Source of the DNA: Aldersonia sp036524855
Lineage (GTDB): Bacteria > Actinomycetota > Actinomycetes > Mycobacteriales > Mycobacteriaceae
DNA length: 6,035 nt
Assembly: GCA_036524855.1 (NCBI GenBank)
Contig: DATDBL010000367.1
Coordinates: forward strand, 1 to 6,035
Direction: 5' to 3'
Shown here: piece after piece, positions 1 to 5,813 of the stretch
How the letters are laid out: each line of letters begins with the position of its first letter
Position numbering within the stretch: position 1 is the first letter of the stretch
Notes under the pieces: model-generated
Database searches by the model: none
What the model was told of the DNA's origin: nothing
The model's input: only the letters and a program-made list of their open reading frames with translations
Position numbers and translations under genes: made by a program

Positions 1-22
1 TGACGAGTCTATAGACTCGTCA
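1..22. promoter_or_regulatory. Perfect 22-bp palindrome, candidate operator
   Basis: The first 22 bases are an 11-base arm, TGACGAGTCTA, followed directly by its exact reverse complement. The centre is TATA with no spacer, and no T-run follows, so it looks more like a binding site for a dimeric regulator (GntR or TetR type) than a terminator. It lies 118 bp before the transporter start, so it could control that gene, or a divergent gene to the left of the window. It touches the window edge, so its full extent is unknown. The palindrome is directly visible; the regulator class is inferred. Confidence 0.55.
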
Positions 23-70
23 AACACTCACGGGTCCTGACCTGCGGCGATTCCGCCAATTGCACACCCC

Positions 71-116
71 CACCGGCCTTTGCCGCCGGTGTCTACCCCT
101 CGAGCGCCTTGCGCTC
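71..116 (+). promoter_or_regulatory. Two small hairpins in the transporter leader
   Basis: Two exact inverted repeats lie between the edge palindrome and the transporter's ribosome-binding site. The first is CACCGGC at 71-77, a 7-base loop, then GCCGGTG at 85-91. The second is GAGCGC at 102-107, a 3-base loop, then GCGCTC at 111-116. If the transcript starts upstream, both would fold in the 5' leader, ending 14 bases before the GGAG. They may affect mRNA stability or translation, but short hairpins are common in DNA this GC-rich. No T-run follows either one. Confidence 0.3.
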
Positions 117-139
117 CACAGTCCGCGGTTGGAGAACCG

Positions 140-1456
140 ATGCACAACGAAACAACCCTCGCCGGCTCGAGCACGACCGGGACGATACGCCGTGACCACA
201 AACGCGCGGCGCTCGCCAGCACCGTCGGCACGACGGTCGAATGGTACGACTTCTTCATCTACGCGCAGGCCGCCGCGGTCGTCTTCGCGGAATTGTTCTT
301 CGCCCCGATGGGCGGCGCCGGCCAGATCGTCGCCTATGTAACCGTCGGCATCAGCTTCGTGTTCCGCCCGCTGGGGGCGGTGCTCGCCGGCTACTTCGGT
401 GACCGGGTGGGCCGCAAAGCCGTTCTGGTGGCCACGCTGACCATGATGGGTGTGGCCACGGTAGCGATCGGTTTCCTCCCCACGTATGCCAGCATCGGCA
501 TCTGGGCACCGATCGCCCTCGTCGTGCTGCGCATCGTGCAAGGGTTCTCCACCGGTGGCGAATGGGGTGGAGCGGCGTTGATGGCCGTCGAACACGCCCC
601 CTCGACGCGGCGCGGCCTCTTCGGCGCGTCGACCCAACTCGGCGTGCCGCTCGGAATGCTGCTCGCCACCGCCACACTGACGCTGTGCACGATCTTCACG
701 ACCGATGAGCAATTCCGCGAGTGGGGTTGGCGGCTGCCGTTCCTGATCAGCGTCGCGCTTATCGGGATCGGCTTCTACATTCGCCGCCGGGTGGAGGAAA
801 GCCCCGTGTTCGTCGAACTGTCCGAGCGCAAGCAGCGCAGCCACGCACCGCTGCGCACCCTGCTGCGTGAACACCCGCGGCGAGTCCTGCTCGCGGCGCT
901 GTCCTTCGTCGGCACGAACGGCAACGGCTACATGGTCATCGGCGGTTTCCTGGTGGCGTACGTGTCGAAGGCCCACGGGATCGCACGAACCGAACTGCTG
1001 CTCGCAACGCTGGCCAGCGCAGTCGTGTGGGGTCTCGCCACCATCGCCGGGGCGGCGTGGTCGGACGTCGCCGGGCGTACCCGCGTGATGAACGTCGGCA
1101 ACGCGCTCATGGCGTTGTTCGCGATTCCGTTCTTCCTGCTCGTCGACACCGGCAGCATCGTCACGATCTACCTCGCCATGATGACCTTCGCCGTCGGCCT
1201 CGGGCTCTCGTACGGACCGCAGCCGGCGTTGTTCGCCGAAACATTCCCTGCGGCAATCCGGTACAGCGGGGCGTCGATCGCGTACGCCATCGGCGCGATC
1301 CTGGGTGGCGCGTTCGTGCCGACGGTGTCGCAGTGGCTGCTCACCGCAACCGGTTCGACCACCGCGATCGGCTACTACCTCGCGGCCCTCGCGGTCATCT
1401 CCTTCGCCGCGACGTGGGCGATCCGCGACCGCTCGCAGGTCGACCTCTCGGCGTAG
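140..1456 (+). CDS. MFS transporter, metabolite:H+ symporter (MHS) type
   Basis: Intact 438-residue inner-membrane carrier, a normal length for MHS-family proton symporters, which take up organic acids or zwitterions such as shikimate, 2-oxoglutarate, citrate or betaine. Diagnostic motifs are in order: VEWYDFF before the first membrane span (residues 33-39), the MFS loop GYFGDRVGRK (84-93), RIVQGFSTGGEWGG (131-144), WGWRLPF (196-202) and ALFAETFPAAIRYSG (363-377). The charged stretch 215-250 is the expected central cytoplasmic loop between two six-helix halves. The ATG at 140 is preferred over an in-frame ATG at 80 because GGAG lies 5 bases upstream of it and the family N-terminus fits; the 80-139 extension is proline-rich and overlaps the leader hairpins. 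No catabolic gene is adjacent, so the substrate cannot be told. Family assignment is firm. Confidence 0.93.
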   Translation: MHNETTLAGSSTTGTIRRDHKRAALASTVGTTVEWYDFFIYAQAAAVVFAELFFAPMGGAGQIVAYVTVGISFVFRPLGAVLAGYFGDRVGRKAVLVATLTMMGVATVAIGFLPTYASIGIWAPIALVVLRIVQGFSTGGEWGGAALMAVEHAPSTRRGLFGASTQLGVPLGMLLATATLTLCTIFTTDEQFREWGWRLPFLISVALIGIGFYIRRRVEESPVFVELSERKQRSHAPLRTLLREHPRRVLLAALSFVGTNGNGYMVIGGFLVAYVSKAHGIARTELLLATLASAVVWGLATIAGAAWSDVAGRTRVMNVGNALMALFAIPFFLLVDTGSIVTIYLAMMTFAVGLGLSYGPQPALFAETFPAAIRYSGASIAYAIGAILGGAFVPTVSQWLLTATGSTTAIGYYLAALAVISFAATWAIRDRSQVDLSA

Positions 1457-1802
1457 GTCGACGCCGGACAAGCCCGCTCGTCACCACACGAATAAGCGCC
1501 GGTGTCCCCCATTGCGATCGACGTCCTTGCCAACAGCGCTCCCCGCGCCACCGGTCGCGGTAGAGGTCGACAGGCCGGATCCGGTCGGCATGCTGGACAA
1601 GAGCCTCGATCGCGGCTTTCGCGCTGCCCGACAGTCGCCGCCCGGTCGGCGAGGTGGCGGTGACTCGCCCCCAACCAGCAGTTCAACCGCCGTGCCTTGC
1701 CGAGGTCGCGGCCGGGGTAAGCCTCGGCAAACGGTACGGGCGTTTCGACGAGATTTTCGTCGTCCGGCGCAGCAATCGTGCACACAGGCCCATACTCGGC
1801 CC
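1457..1802. other. Gap of 346 bp, no recognisable gene
   Basis: No plus-strand gene is convincing here. On the minus strand short protein-like segments occur in different frames, for example GTAVELLVGG near 1680 and SPTGRRLSGSAKAAIEAL near 1600-1650. They may be the remains of a coding sequence, but I cannot assign a family, and open frames arise by chance in DNA of this GC content. No clear rho-independent terminator follows the transporter stop. The last bases hold a possible promoter for the next gene. Confidence 0.5.
1791..1796 (+). promoter_or_regulatory. Possible -10 box for a leaderless VOC-gene transcript
   Basis: CATACT ends six bases before the ATG at 1803. That spacing would put the transcription start at or next to the start codon, as in the leaderless mRNAs common in actinobacteria. 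No Shine-Dalgarno is visible before this ATG, which fits leaderless translation. No good -35 box is seen, and CATACT matches the TATAAT consensus at only four positions. Confidence 0.3.
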
Positions 1803-2159
1803 ATGAAGCCACCATCGGTCGCCCACGTCACGTTCGACTGCTCCGGCGAAGCCAGCGGCCTCGCGCGTTTCTGGGCGGCGCTGCTCGAACTGCCAGTCGA
1901 CGACGGCGCGAACGAGTTCTTCGCCACGGTCGGTCGCGCGGTCGGCGCCACACCGGTGCTGATGTTCATCCGGGTGCCGGACAAGAACCCCGGCAAGAAC
2001 GTCGTGCATCTGGACCTGCGCGGTGACGACCTGGCGGCACAGGTGCGGCGTGCCATCGAGTTGGGCGCCGAGCACATGGGCGATTTCGACGAGTACGGCG
2101 TCAACTGGGCCACGCTGCGCGACCCGGAGGGCAACCTGTTCGACATCGGCGGCGACTAG
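1803..2159 (+). CDS. VOC-superfamily (glyoxalase-like) small protein
   Basis: A 118-residue protein with one vicinal-oxygen-chelate domain, resembling the Glyoxalase_6-type single-domain proteins of actinobacteria. The N-terminal strand is AHVTFDC (residues 7-13, with His8), followed by a helix with LARFWAALLELPV (20-32). The central strands include VLMFIRVPDK (52-61) and NVVHLDLRGDD (66-76, with His69). A C-terminal DPEGNLFDIG (107-116) carries Glu109. His8, His69 and Glu109 occupy positions where family members place metal ligands, so metal binding is plausible. Such proteins can be lyases, dioxygenase-like enzymes or drug-binding resistance proteins, and the reaction cannot be deduced. The ATG at 1803 begins the domain at its expected residue; the frame stays open far upstream but that part does not resemble the family. 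The gene stands alone. Confidence 0.85.
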   Translation: MKPPSVAHVTFDCSGEASGLARFWAALLELPVDDGANEFFATVGRAVGATPVLMFIRVPDKNPGKNVVHLDLRGDDLAAQVRRAIELGAEHMGDFDEYGVNWATLRDPEGNLFDIGGD

Positions 2160-2175
2160 CTCGGTGACGGCCTCG

Positions 2176-2190
2176 CCGCGTGCTGCGCGG
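2176..2190 (+). terminator. Weak hairpin after the VOC gene
   Basis: CCGCG, a five-base loop TGCTG, and CGCGG form a GC-only stem starting 17 bases after the VOC stop. There is no T-run, so it would be at best an actinobacterial-style terminator. It could equally be chance in GC-rich DNA. Confidence 0.2.
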
Positions 2191-2308
2191 TCTCGAAACC
2201 GGCAGCGCGTGTCGGCGCATCTGCCGAGCAGCTCGTGCTGCACGGCGTCAAGCCGGGGTCACGGCGGCGCACGTGCTGCCCTACGGAGCTGGCCGGGAGA
2301 ATGCCGGA

Positions 2309-2521
2309 TCAGGCCCTGGCGATCTGGTTGTCGTACTGGTGTCGGACGACCAGCGGTGAGACACCGAAGCGGTCGGCCACCGCGTCGAGAGCCGCGTCGT
2401 CGTCGCTGCCGAGATCGCCCAGCATCTCGCGAATGCCTGCGGCGGGCGCCAGTAGCTCGGCGGCGAAGGCGCGGGCGGTCTGCTCGTCACTTCCGCGCGT
2501 CGCCGAGAGCAGGAACGCGTC
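2309..2521 (-). pseudogene. C-terminal remnant of an ImmA/IrrE-type protein
   Basis: The last 70 or so residues of a minus-strand protein are intact to a TGA at 2309-2311. They contain DAFLLSATRGSDEQ, ARAFAAELLAPAAGI, then LDAVADRFGVSPLVVRHQYDNQ. This matches the C-terminal part of ImmA/IrrE-family metallo-endopeptidase-like proteins (COG2856), where a helix with AFAAELLAP follows the zinc motif and a 'FGVSP.VV..QL.N' helix ends the domain. The upstream part, including any HExxH zinc motif, is missing. In frame beyond about 2521 the sequence becomes a low-complexity proline/arginine stretch that is antisense to a transposase fragment. The nominal open frame extends to 2647, but that extension is not homologous. 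Intact relatives are much longer and are often near phage or toxin-antitoxin genes. Loss by recombination at the neighbouring IS remnant is inferred. Confidence 0.75.
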
Positions 2522-2728
2522 ATGAGGATCTGTTCGCGGACTGGTGGCGGCTGATCGAGACCGTGGAGGCGGTGCCGCGGGTGCCGGTGTGGGACGGGGA
2601 GGGCGCGATCCGGCGGTGGCCGCAGCGAGTCGACCGCCGAATAGCATTCTTTCCGTATTGGTTTGGCGGCGAAGGTGGTGACCTGCGGGCCCGTGGATCC
2701 GGGGGCCAAGGGCATCATCGAACGCGCC
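2521..2728 (+). pseudogene. IS21-family transposase (IstA) fragment, catalytic domain
   Basis: The plus strand encodes part of an integrase-core (rve/DDE) domain like IstA of actinobacterial IS21 elements. HEDLFADWW, then AVPRVPVWDGEGAI, holds the second catalytic Asp at 2593-2595. About 24 bases later homology moves to another frame, giving STAE, an in-frame TAG (2642-2644, where relatives usually have Cys), HSF, then KVVTCGPVDPGAKGIIERA with the catalytic Glu at 2720-2722. The frameshift lies near 2617-2624. Homology ends after ERA and a TGA follows at 2747. The N-terminal helix-turn-helix, the first Asp, the C-terminal region, the partner istB and the element's ends are all absent. It cannot make an active transposase. 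The family call comes from remembered motif patterns and is fairly secure. Confidence 0.78.
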
Positions 2729-2900
2729 ACGACTGCCGAATCTTGTTGAGGATTATACGCGGCATGGTGTTCGACTCTCGGCAGCCGGTCACTACCCGGC
2801 CGAGACGAGCATCCCGAACCTGGTGCCGTATAGTGTGAAAACGTCGAGACACAGCGTGGGCATTCGGATCGCGTCGTCGCGGCGAGTACCCGGCCGGTCA

Positions 2901-2917
2901 GGCCGAGGCGGGAGCGT
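2901..2917 (+). repeat. 17-base inverted repeat, copy 1
   Basis: GGCCGAGGCGGGAGCGT here is identical to the minus-strand sequence at 4826-4842 just before the DUF5994 start. In this copy the GGGAG core lies 9 bases before a GTG at 2924, but no DUF5994-like protein follows. Confidence 0.6.
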
Positions 2918-3202
2918 CACATTGTGTCGGTCGAGCTTCGCACCACCACGGGCCGGTTCGAAACGCGTCCGCGTCCGTCGGCCCCGCCCGCCGGATCGCG
3001 TTCACCAAGCTCGTCTGGAACTGCGCAGCGCATCGTGTGCGTCGGTCGAGACGACGACGGCACCTGCCCGCCGGGCTCCGCACCGTGACAGCATGACGTT
3101 CGATCGGACTACTCGGCCGAGGGCTTTGCGCGGAATCGGATACTCGACGGGCCTCCTCGGCGAGAGGACAGCAGCCCCGAGTGACACGCGAGAATCCGCC
3201 CC

Positions 3203-3206
3203 AGGA
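3203..3206 (+). promoter_or_regulatory. Shine-Dalgarno for the GTG start at 3215
   Basis: AGGA lies 8 bases before GTG at 3215. An in-frame TGA at 3182-3184 prevents any earlier start, so this site decides the start. Confidence 0.65.
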
Positions 3207-3214
3207 ACAATCCG

Positions 3215-4099
3215 GTGACGGTGTCCGACGGGACGGAACCGACGTCGAAACGCGACATCCCCGACCAGGTCGCGGGAGAGAACGACATCGATGCGGAAAT
3301 AACGGTGGCGCAGAGTGATCGGCGAAACGAGCACGACGCCGCTGAGGCCGAGGCGCGGAGCGAAGTGGAGCAGGGTCGCCTCGCAGCCGAGGCACGGGCG
3401 CGTGAGCGCGTAGGCGCCGCCCGACGACGGCGCCGCGTCGAAGACGTACGGACCGCGAGTGTCGTCGTCCAGGCTCGAGACGACTACGCGAGAGCAATGC
3501 GGAAGGCTCGCGCGTTCGAACGGATCGTGGCCGGCGTGCGGCGAGAGATCGGGAACGAAGTTGGAAGTGGCGTCGGGAGCCTGTCCGGTCTCCCGCGAAA
3601 GCTGCTTCGGCTTCAGTACAACCTGGCTGTCCTGCCGCTCGGGTTGCTCGATCGACAAGTCGTGCAGCGCTTCCACGACCGGACTCCGATGCCGCCGGCG
3701 TACCGACGCCTGATCGGCGCGGTCGACGCCGTAGCAGGCGCGCTCCTCGGTGAGGGTGGGGTGATGGATCGAGGCCACCGGACGCACCGGCAAACCGGCA
3801 TCCTGACCCGTGCGGCAGCCCTCGGGGACCGCGCGACCCGGGTCCGAGCCGATGCCGCCGAGCAGCTCTGCGAGAGTCTCGACGAGGCCGACCGCTACAC
3901 GCAGGCGGTCCGCGACGCGGCCGACGCGGCGGTGCTGGTCGCCGAGAACACCGCGATCGAGGAGAAAGTGCGCACCGACGCCCTCGCGGGCGATCGGATG
4001 CGGCGGCGCAAGGACCGTGCCGATCGCATCGCCGACGACCGTATCCGGGTCGTGAGGGGGCAGCCGCAGGCCATCCACTCCGACGACATCCGGGAGTGA
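3215..4099 (+). CDS. Charged helical protein like mycobacterial 'IF2 family translation initiation factor'
   Basis: A 294-residue cytoplasmic-looking protein with no signal peptide or membrane span. Residues 35-110 are an Ala/Glu/Arg-rich helix, probably coiled coil (DAAEAEARSEVEQGRLAAEA). The middle, LPRKLLRLQYNLAVLPLGLL (126-145) through YRRLIGAVDAVAGALLGE (163-180), is the most conserved-looking part. It resembles mycobacterial proteins annotated 'IF2 family translation initiation factor', which carry a similar LRLQY..LA.LPL segment and a 'GALDA..G..LGD' segment. That name is misleading: no G-domain or GTP-binding motif is present, so this is not InfB. Residues 195-280 form a second charged helix. 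The true role is unknown; a scaffold or envelope-associated coiled-coil protein is a guess. The GTG start is supported by AGGA 8 bases upstream. It is convergent with the DUF5994 gene, with no operon partner. Confidence 0.75.
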   Translation: MTVSDGTEPTSKRDIPDQVAGENDIDAEITVAQSDRRNEHDAAEAEARSEVEQGRLAAEARARERVGAARRRRRVEDVRTASVVVQARDDYARAMRKARAFERIVAGVRREIGNEVGSGVGSLSGLPRKLLRLQYNLAVLPLGLLDRQVVQRFHDRTPMPPAYRRLIGAVDAVAGALLGEGGVMDRGHRTHRQTGILTRAAALGDRATRVRADAAEQLCESLDEADRYTQAVRDAADAAVLVAENTAIEEKVRTDALAGDRMRRRKDRADRIADDRIRVVRGQPQAIHSDDIRE

Positions 4100-4250
4100 G
4101 GATCGCACGACCGACCCCTACTGTCGGGCGCGCCAACCCCCTCGGGTGCGGGCGTTCCACGATGTCGTCACGCGGCGGCGGTGCGAGCCGGGCGGTTCGC
4201 GGTCGGAGCGGAGATCGGCGTGGGATCGGGACGCACACGCTCGGCGGCAG

Positions 4251-4265
4251 CCGGCGCTGCGCCGG
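4251..4265 (-). terminator. GC hairpin after the DUF5994 stop
   Basis: CCGGCG, a CTG loop and CGCCGG form a perfect six-base stem. It begins 9 bases past the end of the minus-strand DUF5994 gene, between two convergent genes. No U-tract follows on either strand. The position favours a terminator; the composition makes chance possible. Confidence 0.3.
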
Positions 4266-4274
4266 AATTGGTGG

Positions 4275-4820
4275 TCACGCTCCGCCGTCGGATTTCCATC
4301 GCCGTTCGTCTTTCACTGCCTCCCGCTGCTGGGCCGGCTGGAGGTGTCTGGCCGTCAGCTCGTTCGGGGACGAGATCGCGAGCAGGTCGGCGACCGTGGA
4401 CGCCTCACCCGGCGCGGCGGCGGCCGTCAGCGCGGTGAAGGCGCGGTCGGGATCGGTATGCGGTGGCACCACCAATAACACGACCTGGGTCCCGTTCACC
4501 CCGATCACAGACATGGTCGCGGTCTGCCGCAGACGGTCGCGGTCCAATCGAACAGTCCTGCCGCGGAAAGCAAGCCGGGTGGGATTCGACGCCCAGCCCT
4601 CCGGGTCGTAGACCACCCTCTCGACGGTGTCGAGTCGAGCTGACAGCGCAGTGAGCAGCTCCGGGAGTTCGGCATCGAGCTCGTCGGTGTGCGGCCACCA
4701 GGCGCCGTCGACGGCGCCCGCCGGCCGCCCGGGCGGAACGCGGGGAAGCGGTTCGAGTCTCAACCGGACAGGGCGATCGGCAGCACCGCCGGAACGGGCT
4801 CGAGCGACTTGCGGCGTCAT
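4275..4820 (-). CDS. DUF5994 family protein
   Basis: A 181-residue protein with the features of DUF5994, a small actinobacterial family of unknown function often present in several copies per genome. After a variable N-terminus comes VRLRLEPLPRVPPG (18-31), then the signature GAVDGAWWPHTDELDAELP (35-53) and LLTALSARLDTVERVVYDPEGW (split as 55-76). The RLAFRGRTVRLD strand (82-93), MSVIGVNG (103-110) and VVLLVVPPHTDPDRA (113-127) complete the core. The C-terminal 35 residues are polar and probably disordered. No catalytic residues, signal or membrane span are seen. The ATG is preceded by GGGAG with an 8-base gap. Two dyads lie in its leader (4845-4874). Function is unknown; the family call rests on the WWP signature and is fairly sure. 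Confidence 0.85.
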   Translation of the reverse strand: MTPQVARARSGGAADRPVRLRLEPLPRVPPGRPAGAVDGAWWPHTDELDAELPELLTALSARLDTVERVVYDPEGWASNPTRLAFRGRTVRLDRDRLRQTATMSVIGVNGTQVVLLVVPPHTDPDRAFTALTAAAAPGEASTVADLLAISSPNELTARHLQPAQQREAVKDERRWKSDGGA

Positions 4821-4825
4821 GGTCC

Positions 4826-4842
4826 ACGCTCCCGCCTCGGCC
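4826..4842 (-). repeat. 17-base inverted repeat, copy 2, holding the DUF5994 ribosome-binding site
   Basis: On the minus strand this reads GGCCGAGGCGGGAGCGT, identical to 2901-2917 on the plus strand. Its GGGAG (4829-4833) is the Shine-Dalgarno of the DUF5994 gene. Confidence 0.6.
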
Positions 4843-4844
4843 GC

Positions 4845-4874
4845 GTATCGGCCGAATCGATACTCACTGCAGTG
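4845..4874 (-). promoter_or_regulatory. Two adjacent dyads in the DUF5994 leader
   Basis: GTATCG (4845-4850), a seven-base spacer and CGATAC (4858-4863) form one inverted repeat. The perfect 10-bp palindrome CACTGCAGTG follows at 4865-4874. Both lie 25-54 bases upstream of the ATG on the minus strand, a usual place for an operator. No clear -35/-10 pair could be fixed around them. Confidence 0.35.
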
Positions 4875-5388
4875 TCGTGACCGTCGCGCTGGTGCCGTGC
4901 CGACGCGACCACGTTACTCGCGAGCCTCCCCGGGGCATCGCTGCGGGTCAACCCTTCGGCTCCTCCGATCCGGGCTGCCTCGCCCGCCGACTCCCCATGC
5001 CGGATGGGCGAACTACCGCATCCCAGCGTATCGGCGCACCCCAGCCGGTCCGCCGCAAGCTGGCTTGCGCCTTCGCCGCAACCTGCTCCTCGAGGACCGG
5101 TCGATCGGCAATCACCCCAGACCGGGACCGAGCGGTTGGGTCGAGTGTCCGCCTCGCTCCCGCTGCTGCGCTGGGTAGTGTCCGGCACGAACGTCGGGGA
5201 CAGTCGAATGCTCCACCGTCGTCGTCCCATATCGATTGGGCCGCAAGGGTCTCTGCCAGCCGATCCATGGCGTCGATCGGCAGGAGGTCGTCGGAGGTCG
5301 AGGTGTTGTCCGCGGTAACTGGCACAACAGATCCAGACGATGTCCCCGCAGATCGGGGAGACCATGCGGGAGAACCGCAGACTGCTGG
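4875..5388. other. Gap of about 510 bp, no recognisable gene
   Basis: This stretch lies downstream, on the minus strand, of the regulator remnant and upstream of the DUF5994 gene. It may contain further decayed regulator sequence, for instance SIWDDDGGAF near 5240 on the minus strand, but I cannot place it in the family. No LuxR-type helix-turn-helix is visible. A 16-bp dyad, CGCAAGC-TG-GCTTGCG, lies at 5054-5069, and the palindrome TCCTCGAGGA at 5087-5096. Long open frames on both strands are of the kind GC-rich DNA gives by chance. Confidence 0.45.
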
Positions 5389-5790
5389 GGCGGTGCGGAG
5401 CACGGCGAGGAGGACTCGTGAGATCGGGTCGACCTGTGGGGTGTGCGCGGTGAGCAACGCGTCGGCGTCGTCGGTGTCGCGTCGCATCGACTCGTGGTCA
5501 CCTTGTCCGAACTCGCACACCGCGGCGGCCAGCAGTGTGTCCGCACTCGGGTGTCGTCCGGCGTGCGCGTGCGCGAGGCGGCGACAAGTTCGGCAGCGGG
5601 CGGGGTGAGCATGAGCGGAAACGCGACCGGCCGAGCAAGCGGGTCAGCGCGGGCCAATCGTGAGCGTGTGCGTGGTGTTCGAGGGCGGTGATCGGATCAC
5701 CGGTACCAGTCGGCGGCGGTGCAGTTCGGGCACGCTGTCGGGTTGTTCAGCGGGCAGGCGCTCCTGCAGCAGGTCCCGCAGCGGGTGCTA
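5389..5790 (-). pseudogene. Decayed MalT/LAL-type LuxR-family regulator, internal fragment
   Basis: Minus-strand segments of one large ATP-dependent regulator can be read in sequence but in changing frames. HPLRDLLQERLPAEQP...VPELHRR lies at 5787-5713 and is preceded by TAG. One base later the frame gives ADWYR and a TGA (5697-5699). DPITALEHHAHAHDWPALT with RLL lies at 5698-5633, FPLMLTPPAAELVAA at 5624-5577, and HPSADTLLAAAVCEFGQG through VDPISRVLLAVLRTA at 5553-5389. The order 'HPL.RDLL...VPELHRRAA.WY...GDP..ALEHA..A.DW..A..LL' is the linker between the ATPase and helical-repeat domains of MalT/LAL regulators. The N-terminal Walker ATPase is cut off at about 5790, and no C-terminal LuxR HTH was found. 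Full-length relatives are about 900 residues. At least three frame changes and stops make it non-functional unless sequencing errors are responsible. Confidence 0.75.
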
Positions 5791-5813
5791 GCGCTGCTTA
5801 CGTACGCCTCATC

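Larger units (their letters stand above)
2750..3214. other. Gap of 465 bp, no convincing gene
   Basis: No frame on either strand resembles a protein I know. TATAGT at 2829-2834 resembles a -10 box but has no -35 partner. A GTG frame at 2924-3088 (54 codons) follows GGGAG at 2910-2914 with a 9-base gap, but its Arg/Pro/Ser-rich product looks non-coding. The first base pairs of the gap continue beyond the transposase fragment, so some of this may be more decayed element or genomic flank. The 17-base repeat at 2901-2917 is listed separately. The GTG gene at 3215 begins at its right end. Confidence 0.5.

Noticed and set aside
20..1471. 483-residue minus-strand open frame opposite the transporter
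   Set aside because: It is an antisense shadow: Arg/Asp/Glu/His-rich, no family resemblance, and it overlaps a gene with clear MFS motifs.
1305..2159. 284-residue reading of the VOC gene with a long N-terminal extension
   Set aside because: The extension overlaps the transporter end and is low-complexity Arg/Pro/Ser; the VOC domain begins at the ATG at 1803.
2762..2790. TTCGA-containing stretch resembling a tRNA T-loop
   Set aside because: The flanking five-base arms do not pair, and no anticodon or acceptor stem can be built.
2023..2838. 271-residue plus-strand frame as one protein
   Set aside because: Only its 2521-2620 part resembles a protein (IS21 transposase). The rest is antisense or out-of-frame sequence of the VOC gene and the ImmA remnant.
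2924..3088. 54-codon GTG frame with GGGAG 9 bases upstream
   Set aside because: The Arg/Pro/Ser-rich product resembles nothing known and there is no other support; kept only as context for the 17-base repeat.
2898..4238. 446- and 368-residue minus-strand frames opposite the 3215-4099 gene
   Set aside because: Arg/Pro-rich shadows without motifs; the plus-strand gene has a good start signal and a coherent helical composition.
4096..4611. Plus-strand GTG frame overlapping the stop of the 294-residue gene
   Set aside because: The overlap looks like translational coupling, but the product is mostly antisense to DUF5994 and has no family resemblance.
4877..5608. 243-residue plus-strand frame
   Set aside because: It is antisense to the regulator remnant, has no motif, and has the Ser/Arg/Ala composition typical of shadows.
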